Origin: Rudaeicoccus suwonensis
GTDB lineage: Bacteria > Actinomycetota > Actinomycetes > Actinomycetales > Dermatophilaceae
Assembly: GCF_007829035.1 (NCBI RefSeq)
Contig: NZ_VIVQ01000007.1
Coordinates: 1 to 38,656, forward strand
Direction of reading: 5' to 3'
Length of the DNA: 38,656 nt
The translations under genes were made by a program, and so were the position numbers. Positions 24,485 through 32,507 of the stretch are shown here, piece after piece (position 1 is the stretch's first letter; every line of letters begins with the position of its first letter). The notes beneath the pieces were generated by a model that saw only the letters and a program-made list of their open reading frames with translations, was not told the DNA's origin and ran no database searches.

Positions 24485-24515
24485 ACTCTAGGTCTTTGTG
24501 AACAGACGCACAAAG
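24485..24515 (-). promoter_or_regulatory. rex-hemACD promoter with overlapping Rex operator
   Basis: On the minus strand TTGTGC (24508-24513) and TAGAGT (24485-24490) are separated by 17 bp, a good -35/-10 pair. Between and over them, 24494-24515 has perfect 7-bp arms CTTTGTG and CACAAAG. On the plus strand the core reads TTGTGAACAGACGCACAA, which matches the known 18-bp Rex site pattern (TTGTGAA, four to six free bases, CACAA) except for two positions in the right half. Rex bound here would block RNA polymerase, giving autoregulation. Confidence 0.75.
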
Positions 24516-24644
24516 TCGCGTTCTAGGGACAAAAGTGCTAGTGCGACGCGTGCGAAGCCGCTGAGCGGTTGCTGTGCGTCAGATCGGCGAACCTCCCACG
24601 GTCGCGACGACCCCTCGCCGGACGCGGCGGCGGCGCCGAAAGAC

Positions 24645-24929
24645 TCAGGCGAGAGCGGCGCGCAACCGGGTCTCGTCGACCCGCCAGAAGTCGTGCTGCC
24701 GGCCATCGACCAAGGTGACCGGGATCTGCTCGGCATACCTGCTCATCAGCTCGGGATCGGTGAGGATGTCGAGCTCCCGCCAGCCCACGCCGGTGTCCGC
24801 CGCGACTCGCTCGATGACGACCCGTGCGTCGTCACAGAGGTGGCAGCCGGGCTTGCCGATGAGGGTGATCCGCGGCGTCACCTCGGTCGCTGCAGCCGGT
24901 GCCGAGGTTCGACGTGCACGCCCGAACAT
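24645..24929 (-). CDS. Glutaredoxin-like protein (DUF836 family)
   Basis: A 94-residue thioredoxin-fold protein with active site CHLC (Cys29, Cys32) in LIGKPGCHLCDDA. IPVTLVDG supplies the cis-proline, and FWRVDETRLRAAL is the C-terminal helix. Its ATG shares one base with the acyltransferase stop (TGATG), so the two are co-translated. The same gene lies upstream of hemA in mycobacteria (Rv0508). Specific partner unknown. Confidence 0.87.
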   Translation of the reverse strand: MFGRARRTSAPAAATEVTPRITLIGKPGCHLCDDARVVIERVAADTGVGWRELDILTDPELMSRYAEQIPVTLVDGRQHDFWRVDETRLRAALA

Positions 24930-26107
24930 CAGAAGAAGACCGAACGACGTTGCATGAGAAGCGAATACAACGACTGCTGAATCGTCTCGCGCACCTGATC
25001 GGTGAGTTCGAAGACCAGCATCGGGTCTTCGGCTCCGGCCGTGCCGAAGCCGGCGGTCTCGATCGGTGCCCCGAACTCGATGATCCACTTGCTCGGCAGC
25101 GGGATGAGTCCGGCGAGCCCGAGGAACGGGAACGTGGGGGTGACCGGGAAGTATGGCGTGCCGAGCAGCCGGGCCAGGCCCTTGAGGTTGCCGATGAGCG
25201 GGTAGATCTCCTCGGCGCCCACGATCGAGCACGGGATGATCGGCGCACCGCTGCGCATCGCCGCCGACACGAAACCGCCGCGGCCGAACCGCTGCAGGCG
25301 GTAGCGCTCCGAGAACGGCTTGCCGACGCCCTTGAAACCTTCAGGCCAGACGGCCACGAGTTCACCGGATTTCAGCAACCGTTCGGCGTCGGCGTTGGCG
25401 GCCAGCGTCGTGCCGGCCCGTCGACTGAGCTGACCGACCACCGGTGAGGAGAACACCAGGTCGGCACCGAGCATCCGCACGTGACGGTGCTGCGGGTGTT
25501 CGTCGTGGATCGCGACCTGGGTCATGAGTCCGTCGATCGGCAGCGTGCCGGAGTGGTTTGCGACGACCAGCGCCGAGCCATCGGCCGGGATGTTCTCGAT
25601 GCCGCGCACCTCGACGCGGAACCAGCGCCGATAGAGCGGTCGCAGCAGCGGCAGCCACACCTGGTCGGTGAAATCGGAGTCGAAGCCGAAGTCGTCGATG
25701 TCGTAGTCGCCGGTGAGCCGCCGCCGCACGAACGCCAGAGCCTGCGCGATGCGCTGCTCGAGATCGTCGCCGCTCATGCCGACCGCGGCGCCTGCGGTGC
25801 GCAGGATCGTGACCAGTCCGCCGATGGCGGCCTCGATCTCGCTCGTGCCGGGCATGGCCGCCGGCTGTGGCATCGGTTCGTCGTCGCAGGGGTCGGGCAC
25901 GGCATACAGCCCGCGTTCGCTGCTTGCGGCGTGGGCGGCATCGCTGATCCGCCGGCGCTGCGGCCTCGTCGGACGGGGCGCGGGTGCCGGGGTGGGTGGC
26001 ACCGGCGTTGCGGGTTCGCCGGCGGATGCCGGCTTGGCGGACGCTCGCGCCGCGGTCTTCGGCTTGGCCACTGCCTTGCGAGGGCGGGTCGAAGGTCGGT
26101 CAGCCAC
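24929..26107 (-). CDS. Lysophospholipid/1-acylglycerol acyltransferase family protein
   Basis: A 392-residue PlsC-type acyltransferase. An Ala/Pro/Lys-rich low-complexity N-terminus (about 1-70) precedes the domain. The acyl-transfer block is NHSGTLPIDG, with a longer spacing between His and Asp than the common HX4D, followed by the WPEGFKGVGKPFSERY block and IIPCSIVGAEE. It presumably acylates a glycerophospholipid or a related acceptor at the membrane. GTG 26107 is chosen because GGAGG sits 5 nt before it; it overlaps the epimerase stop by 8 bases. Confidence 0.83.
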   Translation of the reverse strand: MADRPSTRPRKAVAKPKTAARASAKPASAGEPATPVPPTPAPAPRPTRPQRRRISDAAHAASSERGLYAVPDPCDDEPMPQPAAMPGTSEIEAAIGGLVTILRTAGAAVGMSGDDLEQRIAQALAFVRRRLTGDYDIDDFGFDSDFTDQVWLPLLRPLYRRWFRVEVRGIENIPADGSALVVANHSGTLPIDGLMTQVAIHDEHPQHRHVRMLGADLVFSSPVVGQLSRRAGTTLAANADAERLLKSGELVAVWPEGFKGVGKPFSERYRLQRFGRGGFVSAAMRSGAPIIPCSIVGAEEIYPLIGNLKGLARLLGTPYFPVTPTFPFLGLAGLIPLPSKWIIEFGAPIETAGFGTAGAEDPMLVFELTDQVRETIQQSLYSLLMQRRSVFF

Positions 26108-27077
26108 GGGCGCCTCCAAGAGCAGGAATGAGTTCGCCGGCGCCGAAGACGTCGGTGAACGCCTCTCGCGTGGTCATGGTCGGCTCGAATCCGAGCACTT
26201 CGCGCATCCGGCTGGTGTCCATCCCCCGGCCGAACTGCAGGAACGCCATCTGTTCGGCGTCGAAACCGCGAGCCCCGAGCAGATCACTGAGCTGCTGGAT
26301 GAGCCCGCCGGACTGCGCGAGCACCGGCAGCACCGGCTTGCGCGCCAACCTCGCCGCCTGGCGCACAGTCAGCATGCCGTCGGCAGCGACGTTGATCGTG
26401 CCGGTGGCATCCGTGAGTGCGGCCTTCTTGATCGCCGCCACAGCGTCGACGAGGTGGAGCACCTGGAACCGGCCGTCGAAACCCAGCGGCGCGGGCAGCA
26501 CCGGCTGCTCGAAATACTCCGAGAACGTGGTGCGGACGCCCGCTCCGACGAGATTGGCCATCCGCAGCATGACGAGTTGTATGTCGGGCCGCCGTCGGGC
26601 CAGACCTCGCACGTAGGTCTCGACCTCGACCGAGTCGCGGCCGAAACCGCCGGTCGGCGTGCGCCGGGCGCTCATGTCCTCGGTGAACATCGCCGGGTCC
26701 TGCGGTGAGGACCCGTAGATCGCGGAGGAGGATTTCACGACGATCCGGCGCAGCGACTCCGCCTTCTGGCAGGCGGCGAGCAACTGCATCGTGCCGATGA
26801 CGTTGATCTCCTTCTGCTGATTGCGGCCACCGGCCTGGCGTGGCGTCATGATCACGCCCAGGTGCACGACGGTGTCGATCTGCTCCTGGTTGACGATCTT
26901 GCCGATGATCGGATTGCGTATGTCGGCCCGCACGAACCTGGCCCGGCCGATCCCGTGAAGTGGCGGCACTGCGTCGATGGCAATGATCTTGTCGACCGAC
27001 GGGTCCTCGGCCAGCGCCCGGCACGCGACGCCCCCGACGCGACGAGACACGCCTGTCACCAGCACATTCCGGGGCAT
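26100..27077 (-). CDS. NAD-dependent epimerase/dehydratase family protein (GalE2-like)
   Basis: A 325-residue extended-SDR protein. The nucleotide loop VTGVSRRVGG is at about 6-15, and DTVVHLGVIMTP follows the fourth strand. The catalytic Ser is in VVKSSSAIYGSS, where the Tyr of a YxxxK motif is not obvious. The last point and conserved neighbours match the mycobacterial galE2 (Rv0501) type rather than true UDP-glucose epimerases. ATG 27077 has AGGAGG 4 nt upstream. First of a probable three-gene unit (epimerase, acyltransferase, glutaredoxin), suggesting lipid or envelope work. Confidence 0.82.
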   Translation of the reverse strand: MPRNVLVTGVSRRVGGVACRALAEDPSVDKIIAIDAVPPLHGIGRARFVRADIRNPIIGKIVNQEQIDTVVHLGVIMTPRQAGGRNQQKEINVIGTMQLLAACQKAESLRRIVVKSSSAIYGSSPQDPAMFTEDMSARRTPTGGFGRDSVEVETYVRGLARRRPDIQLVMLRMANLVGAGVRTTFSEYFEQPVLPAPLGFDGRFQVLHLVDAVAAIKKAALTDATGTINVAADGMLTVRQAARLARKPVLPVLAQSGGLIQQLSDLLGARGFDAEQMAFLQFGRGMDTSRMREVLGFEPTMTTREAFTDVFGAGELIPALGGARG

Positions 27078-27204
27078 GGTGCCTCCTGCGCGGCGTCGGG
27101 AACTGGTATGCCGATGGTAGCCCCGGCGGCAGTGGCGATCCGCAGTGACCACGATCTGCCATCGACGCGGGGCACGTCGCGGCCGACGCGCCACAGCAAA
27201 CAAA

Positions 27205-27241
27205 AGGGCCCCGTCGTCCGGTGTGTCCGGAGAGGGGCCCT
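27205..27241 (-). terminator. Rho-independent terminator after the bS22 gene
   Basis: Perfect 8-bp arms AGGGCCCC (27205-27212) and GGGGCCCT (27234-27241), with an inner CCGG/CCGG stem. On the minus strand the stem is followed by TTTTGTTTG. It ends 15 bp past the stop of the bS22 gene. Confidence 0.85.
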
Positions 27242-27255
27242 GAAGCTGCCGCTGA

Positions 27256-27354
27256 CTACTTCTTGTTGCGGCGCTGGTGACGCGTCTTGCGCAGCAACTT
27301 GCGGTGCTTCTTCTTAGCCATCCGCTTGCGGCGCTTCTTAACGACTGATCCCAT
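27256..27354 (-). CDS. Ribosomal protein bS22 (AURKAIP1/COX24-domain mini-protein)
   Basis: A 32-residue, very basic peptide, MGSVVKKRRKRMAKKKHRK continuing LLRKTRHQRRNKK. It is nearly identical to the mycobacterial Rv0500B protein, which was seen in ribosome structures as bS22. ATG 27354; TAGCGT lies 5 nt upstream, a possible leaderless start. It is followed by a good terminator, consistent with a monocistronic abundant message. The longer open frame upstream is not part of the protein. Confidence 0.93.
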   Translation of the reverse strand: MGSVVKKRRKRMAKKKHRKLLRKTRHQRRNKK

Positions 27355-27543
27355 GCGTGACGCTACTTTCTGCGAGCTTGTCGAACTTCTTGGTGGACCG
27401 GCTGCGGCGTGCGGCCGACTGACCGGAAAGCCTGATGACGGCTCTGGACCGTCGGCCAAGGATACGCCATGAGCCGAAGGCGTGCGAATCGCGGGCGGTC
27501 CTCGCCGCTCGCGCTCGCTTGCCCGGCGTGGTGGCGGTTGCGG

Positions 27544-27744
27544 TCAGGCGGTGCCCATGTAGGACTGGTTGAGGTACTCGGTGACCGCATGCTCGGGCAC
27601 CCGGAAGGAGCGCCCGACGCGCACGGCGGGGAGCTCACCGGAGTGCACGAGGCGGTACACCGTCATCTTCGAAACCCGCATGATGGCGGCCACCTCGGCG
27701 ACGGTCATGAAGCTGACCTCGCCAGGCTGACGGTCTTGATCCAT
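27544..27744 (-). CDS. Small excisionase-type helix-turn-helix protein
   Basis: A 66-residue DNA-binding protein with FMTVAEVAAIMRVSKMTVYRLVHSGELPAVRVGRSFRVPEHAV split over one winged HTH, the MerR/excisionase form. It matches the conserved actinobacterial gene between proC and bS22 (Rv0500A in M. tuberculosis). The ATG at 27744 is preferred because conservation starts there; the frame extends to 27888. No integrase or phage gene is nearby, so it is not an excisionase. Targets unknown. Confidence 0.87.
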   Translation of the reverse strand: MDQDRQPGEVSFMTVAEVAAIMRVSKMTVYRLVHSGELPAVRVGRSFRVPEHAVTEYLNQSYMGTA

Positions 27745-27920
27745 GACGGAGTGTGCCTTCCCGTTTGACGTGACTGTCCCATCAGCCTCAACGGCAACGG
27801 GAGAAACCTGCTGATCGCACACGATAGGGGTAATCGGCAGTCTGTGGAAAGTCTGAGGCGAGAATTGTCCAGCCGACACGCCGATCATCGGCGAGTTGCC
27901 TGATCTTCGACTGGTGCCGC

Positions 27921-29132
27921 TCAGTCGAACCAGACGTCGAGGCCGTGGTGGGGAAAGATCGCCTCACGGGTGGCGAGGATCGCGCGGTCGGTCGGATCTT
28001 CCGGATCTGCCCCCGATTCCCACGAGCGCCACCAGACCCGACCCTCGTCGGCCTGACCGTCGCCCATCCGCGCCGGGCCGGGCCGGCCGAAGCGCGACTG
28101 CACCTCGTCGCGCCACTGCTGCGGCAGTGGTGTGTCGAGCGGGATCGGCCGGTGGGCGGCGATCGCAGCGAGGTGGGTCCACGCGCGGGGCACCACGTCG
28201 ATGACCTCGTAGCCGCCGCCGCCGAGCGCCAGCCATCGGCCGTCGGTGATCTCGTGGGTCAGGTCGTGCAGGAGCTCGTATGCCGTCCGCTGGGCATCGA
28301 TCGACAGCGCCATGTGCGCCAGCGGGTCCGAGTAGTGCGAGTCGCACCCCTGCTGGGTGACGATGAACTGCGGCTGGAAGGCCCGCAGCACCGGCGGAAC
28401 CACCGCGTGCAGTGCCCGCAACCACGCGGCGTCACGTGTGCCCGGCGGCAGCGCGATGTTGACAGCGGTGCCTTCGGCCTGCGGACCGCCGACGTCCCCG
28501 GGGAATCCGGTGCCGGGGAACAGCACCCGGCCCGTCTCGTGGATCGATGCCGTCAGCACGCGCGGGTCGTTCCAGAAGACCCGCTCGACCCCGTCACCGT
28601 GGTGGACGTCGAGATCGACATACGCAACGCGTTCGACGCCGTGATCGAGCAGCCAGGAGATGGCAAGGGCCGGGTCGTTGTAGATGCAGAAGCCGGACGC
28701 GCTGCCCGGCATCGCGTGGTGAAGCCCGCCGCAGAAGTTGACGCCGTGGTCGATCTCGCCGCGATGCAGCGCCTCGGCCAACGCGACGCTGGACCCGGCG
28801 ATGAGGGCCGACGCCTCGTGCATGCCGCGGAAGGCCGGGTCGTCCTCGGTGCCCAGACCGTATGCCGGGTCCGCGCCGGCAGGGTCCGCCGACGCCGCAC
28901 GCACCGCGTCGATGTAGTCGGCGGTGTGGACCCGGCGCAGGAATTCGTCGGATTCGCCCGGCCGCGATGGCTTGACGACCGCGACACCGGGCGCATCGAA
29001 GACGCCCAGTTGCTGCGACAGCCGCGCGGTCAACTCGAGCCGGACCGGGTTCATCGGGTGGTCCGGGCCGAAGTCGTACCCGGTCAACGAGTCGTCCCAG
29101 ACCACCTGCACCCGGGGGGCCGCGCTGGACAT
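27921..29132 (-). CDS. acuC: Acetoin utilization protein AcuC (histone-deacetylase family)
   Basis: A 403-residue zinc-dependent deacetylase of the class I/II fold. HHAMPGSASGFCIYND holds the charge-relay histidines, and AYVDLDVHHGDGVERVF carries the zinc Asp and His. QGCDSHYSDPLAHMALS holds the second zinc Asp, and GGGGYEV closes the site. In Bacillus AcuC deacetylates acetyl-CoA synthetase. Here the gene directly upstream encodes a GNAT acetyltransferase, 10 bp away in the same direction, so an acetylation/deacetylation pair is possible (inference). Confidence 0.9.
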   Translation of the reverse strand: MSSAAPRVQVVWDDSLTGYDFGPDHPMNPVRLELTARLSQQLGVFDAPGVAVVKPSRPGESDEFLRRVHTADYIDAVRAASADPAGADPAYGLGTEDDPAFRGMHEASALIAGSSVALAEALHRGEIDHGVNFCGGLHHAMPGSASGFCIYNDPALAISWLLDHGVERVAYVDLDVHHGDGVERVFWNDPRVLTASIHETGRVLFPGTGFPGDVGGPQAEGTAVNIALPPGTRDAAWLRALHAVVPPVLRAFQPQFIVTQQGCDSHYSDPLAHMALSIDAQRTAYELLHDLTHEITDGRWLALGGGGYEVIDVVPRAWTHLAAIAAHRPIPLDTPLPQQWRDEVQSRFGRPGPARMGDGQADEGRVWWRSWESGADPEDPTDRAILATREAIFPHHGLDVWFD

Positions 29133-29142
29133 GGCCCTGCCG

Positions 29143-29682
29143 TCAGACGACAGCGCTCGGGACGGAGCCCGGATCGTCGCCGAGCGGAAAGATCATCGCC
29201 ATCTCCTCGTCCGGCTCCTCGCCGTCGGAGTTGCCGTTCTTCATCGGTCGACGGCTGTCGGTGGGCCGGAAACCGAAGCTGCTGGCGAAGGCGACTGCGC
29301 GACCGTTGTCGGTGCCGACCCAGTAGGCGACGAAACCGAAGTCATCGGAGCGGGCCTGGTCGACACCGGCCTGCACGAGCTTCCAGGCCACACCCTGGCC
29401 TCGCAGGCCTGGCGTCACCCACAGGCCGAACAACTCGCCGACCCGCTCATCGCCGCCGGGACGCCGCCCGATCGAGACAACGCCGACGACCGTGCCGTCC
29501 TGCTCAGCGACGAGCCGACGGGACCTGGCCATGCGCGTGCGCCAGAACTCCTCGTCGAACTCCTGTTCCTGCGTGGCCGAGGCCACGAATGCCTCCGGGG
29601 CGTCGCGTAGCGCCGCCAGCCGGACGTCGCGGTAGACCTGCCAATCATCTTCCCCGAGGGCCCGCACCGTGATGTCAGTCAT
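29143..29682 (-). CDS. GNAT-family N-acetyltransferase
   Basis: A 179-residue acetyltransferase. The acetyl-CoA loop is in LFGLWVTPGLRGQGVAWKLVQAGVDQA (RGQGVA pattern), and a C-terminal FGFRPTDSRRPM motif follows. It starts TVRALGEDDWQVYRDVRLAALRDAPEAF, common in small-molecule GNATs. ATG 29682 is the conserved start. Upstream of and probably co-transcribed with acuC. Substrate unknown. Confidence 0.86.
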   Translation of the reverse strand: MTDITVRALGEDDWQVYRDVRLAALRDAPEAFVASATQEQEFDEEFWRTRMARSRRLVAEQDGTVVGVVSIGRRPGGDERVGELFGLWVTPGLRGQGVAWKLVQAGVDQARSDDFGFVAYWVGTDNGRAVAFASSFGFRPTDSRRPMKNGNSDGEEPDEEMAMIFPLGDDPGSVPSAVV

Positions 29683-29784
29683 GGGCACAACTGTGTCACG
29701 CATGTGTGACGTGCGGTGAGGTGGTGCCCCATCTCACGGGCAACTGACAGCCGATGCCCCCGTGGCCCCGTGGGATGCGGCGGA

Positions 29785-30630
29785 TCAGCGCACCTTGCCG
29801 GACGCGAGTTCGGCGGATCTGGTTGCGGCTGCTTCCATCGCGGTCAGAAAGGCGGCCCGAACCTTGTGGTCGTCCAACTCGCGCAGGGCCGCCATCGTGG
29901 TGCCGCCGGGGCTTGAGACGCGCTCTCGCAGGACCGTCGGATGCTCACCGGTGTCGCGCAGCATGGTGGCTGCGCCATACAGCGTCTGAACGACGAGTTC
30001 GGTGGAGGTGTTGCGCGGCAGACCCAGCAGGACACCCGCCTCGATCATCGCCTCGACGACGTAGAAGATGTATGCCGGGCCGCTGCCGCTGATCGCGGTC
30101 ACAGCGTCGAGCTGGTCCTCCGGCAGCGAGATGACCTTGCCGCAGGCGCGCATGAGGTCCTGCGCCTCCCAGAGGTGGTGCGTCTCGCAGTGCGACCCGG
30201 CGCTGACCGCCGCCATACCCTCGTCGACCAAGGCCGGGGTGTTGGGCATGACCCGCGCCACCGGGGTGCCGTCGGGCAGGTGCTCCTCCAGGAAGGCCGT
30301 GGTGATGCCGGCGGCGAGCGAGACCACCAGCGTGCCGCCCCGCAACTGCGCGCCGATCTCGCGCAGCAGGCCGGCCATGTCCTGCGGCTTGACCGCGATG
30401 ACGACGGTCGACGCCTGCGCTGCGGCCTCGGCGCCGGGAGCGGTGCGCACGGCATACCGCTCCTGAATCTGCATGAGGCGGTCCGGGCTGCGGTCGGCGA
30501 CGATCAGCTGGGTGGCCGGCCGACCGGAGCGGATCAGCCCCGACAGGAGCGCCTCCCCCATGACACCGGCGCCGATGACGGCGACGTGTTTGTCGGCGAA
30601 TTCGCGGTGCCGCTCAGCGGTTTCGGCCAT
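29785..30630 (-). CDS. proC: Pyrroline-5-carboxylate reductase
   Basis: A 281-residue enzyme for the last step of proline synthesis. The N-terminal Rossmann motif VAVIGAGVMGEALLSGL and VVIAVKPQDM bind NAD(P)H. RVMPNTPALVDEGM and the C-terminal SSPGGTTMAALRELD block line the substrate site. ATG 30630 lies 6 bp after the proline dehydrogenase stop, so the catabolic and biosynthetic enzymes appear co-transcribed. Confidence 0.95.
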   Translation of the reverse strand: MAETAERHREFADKHVAVIGAGVMGEALLSGLIRSGRPATQLIVADRSPDRLMQIQERYAVRTAPGAEAAAQASTVVIAVKPQDMAGLLREIGAQLRGGTLVVSLAAGITTAFLEEHLPDGTPVARVMPNTPALVDEGMAAVSAGSHCETHHLWEAQDLMRACGKVISLPEDQLDAVTAISGSGPAYIFYVVEAMIEAGVLLGLPRNTSTELVVQTLYGAATMLRDTGEHPTVLRERVSSPGGTTMAALRELDDHKVRAAFLTAMEAAATRSAELASGKVR

Positions 30631-30636
30631 GGCTGA

Positions 30637-31590
30637 TCATCCTTTGCTGGCGAGGGCGCGCATGAAGAACATGGTGTTCGCCGGACGTTCGGCCATCCGG
30701 CGCATGAGGTAGCCGTACCACTCGTCGCCATACGGCACGTAGACGCGCATCTGGTGACCGGCCGCGGCGAGCCGCTGCTGCTCGTCGGGGCGGATGCCGA
30801 AGAGCATCTGGAACTCGAAGGATCCGGCTTCGCGGAGGTTCTTGTCGGCGAGCGATCCGGCGATCTCGATCAGGCGGGGGTCATGGCTGGCGACCATCGG
30901 GTAGCCCGCGCCCTCCATGAGCACCTTCAGGCAGCGGACGTACGACTTGTCGACCTCGATCTTGTCCTGGTAGGCGACCGACTCCGGCTCCTTGTAAGCG
31001 CCCTTGCACAGTCGGATCCGGCTGCCCTCGGTTGCGAAATCGCGGCAGTCGGCCTCGGTGCGGTGCAGGTAGGCCTGCAGCACCGCACCCACCCACGGGA
31101 AGTCGGCGCGCAACTCGCGCACGATGCCGAGCGTGGAGTCGGTGGTGGTGTGGTCCTCCATGTCGATGGTGACGGTCGTGCCGGCCGCCTTGGCCGCCTC
31201 GCAGATCTGCCGGGCATTGTCGAGCGCGATCTGCTCACCGTCCTGGGGCAGTGACTGGCCGACGGCACTGAGTTTCACACTCACCTCGGCCTTGCCGTCG
31301 GCGGTCAGACCCGCATCACTCAACGCGGTGAGCAACGTCAGATAGGCGTCGCGGGTGTATGCCGCGTGCGACTGGTCGGTGGTGTCCTCGCCGAGGAAGT
31401 CGATCGTCGCCAGACGGCCGCCGTGCAGCAGGTCGGTGACGGCCGAGAGGCACTCGTCGGTGCCGACGCCGGCCACGAACCGGCGCACCACGTCACGGCT
31501 GACAGGGGCGTTCTCGATCACCTGCCGCACCTGTTTGCTGCGGCTGAGGCCGAGCAGTCCTTGGCGCAGCACTGTGCTGGGGTCGATCAC
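30637..31590 (-). CDS. Proline dehydrogenase (monofunctional)
   Basis: A 317-residue FAD enzyme of the PRODH barrel that oxidises proline to pyrroline-5-carboxylate at the membrane. VSVKLSAVGQSL, VTIDMEDHTTTDSTL, GAVLQAYLHRTEAD, RLCKGAYKEPESVAY and the C-terminal VYVPYGDEWYGYLMRRMAERPAN are typical. No aldehyde dehydrogenase domain, so P5C would need another enzyme. GTG start with AAGGAG 7 nt upstream. Directly followed by proC. Confidence 0.93.
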   Translation of the reverse strand: MIDPSTVLRQGLLGLSRSKQVRQVIENAPVSRDVVRRFVAGVGTDECLSAVTDLLHGGRLATIDFLGEDTTDQSHAAYTRDAYLTLLTALSDAGLTADGKAEVSVKLSAVGQSLPQDGEQIALDNARQICEAAKAAGTTVTIDMEDHTTTDSTLGIVRELRADFPWVGAVLQAYLHRTEADCRDFATEGSRIRLCKGAYKEPESVAYQDKIEVDKSYVRCLKVLMEGAGYPMVASHDPRLIEIAGSLADKNLREAGSFEFQMLFGIRPDEQQRLAAAGHQMRVYVPYGDEWYGYLMRRMAERPANTMFFMRALASKG

Positions 31591-31661
31591 GTGGGGCTCC
31601 TTCGAAGGTCACCGGGTCAGCAACGTCGGACCGCTCTCGGCGCCGGTGGGCCCGGGAGCAG

Positions 31662-32507
31662 TCACGCAAGCCGACTGATCTCGACGGTGACGAAGATGCG
31701 AGAGCCCGGAGAGCCGGTGAAGATGCCTCGCAACGGGACGACGTCGTCGTAGTCGCGGCCGTGCGCAACTTCAATGTAGAAGTTGTCCGGCACGACCCTG
31801 CGAGCCGGGTCGATGTCGAGCCACACACCGTCCCACCACTGCACCCAGGCATGGGTCTCGGCGGGGATCGTCTCACCGACCGGTGCATCACCGTCCAGCA
31901 GTGCATAGCCTGCGACATACCTCGCGGGGATGCCTGCGGCGCGCAGCCCGCCGATCGTCAGGTGGGCGATGTCCTGGCAGGCGCCCGATCTGGTCTCCCA
32001 GGCGACGCTGGCGTGCGATCGCACGTTGGTGCGACCGCGGACGTATTCCACATCGGCAGCGATGCGGTCGATCAGTCGGTCGACGAATTCCGTTGGCGTA
32101 GCGCAGGTTTCGCGCAGCTGGCCGACCACCTCGGCGAACGCGTCGGCGAGTTCGACGCGACCGCTGGTCTGCAGGAACTCGTCGAGGTCACCCAGCAGGT
32201 CCGGCTCCGCCAGGTCGGCCCAGCTCAGTTGCCGGCCCTGCGGGCGCTTGCGGTCGACCGTCACGGTGCTGATCGCGGCGACCTTGAGCTCCTCGTGCGC
32301 TTCGTGCAGCTCGAAGCTGGCGACCGTGTTGCCGTAATAGTCGGTCCAGGTCTCGATCCACGGCGTGGGCACGATGTCGAGCCGGGTGTGCAGCACGCTC
32401 TGGTCGGTGTTGGCGCGCGGCGCGAGCCTGGCCTGGTTGTACGACGCGACGGCCGGGCCGTTGTAGGTGTACCCGGTGCGGTGCACCAGTCGAAGTGTCG
32501 TGCTCAC
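31662..32507 (-). CDS. Transglutaminase-like cysteine peptidase domain protein
   Basis: A 281-residue protein. An N-terminal beta domain (LRLVHRTGYTYNGPAVASYNQARL) is followed by a transglutaminase core: the catalytic Cys in ETRSGACQDIAHLTIGGLRAAGIPARYVAGY, the His in ETHAWVQWW, and the Asp in WLDIDPARR. This pairing is standard for the family found with ATP-grasp and Alpha-E proteins. GTG 32507, with GGAGG 5 nt upstream, overlaps the Alpha-E stop by 4 bases. It probably makes or breaks amide bonds in a peptide product, which is inference. Confidence 0.88.
   Translation of the reverse strand: MSTTLRLVHRTGYTYNGPAVASYNQARLAPRANTDQSVLHTRLDIVPTPWIETWTDYYGNTVASFELHEAHEELKVAAISTVTVDRKRPQGRQLSWADLAEPDLLGDLDEFLQTSGRVELADAFAEVVGQLRETCATPTEFVDRLIDRIAADVEYVRGRTNVRSHASVAWETRSGACQDIAHLTIGGLRAAGIPARYVAGYALLDGDAPVGETIPAETHAWVQWWDGVWLDIDPARRVVPDNFYIEVAHGRDYDDVVPLRGIFTGSPGSRIFVTVEISRLA

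Noticed and set aside
27544-27744. Phage excisionase
   Set aside because: The fold is excisionase-like, but the gene sits in a conserved chromosomal order beside proC and bS22, with no integrase or att site.
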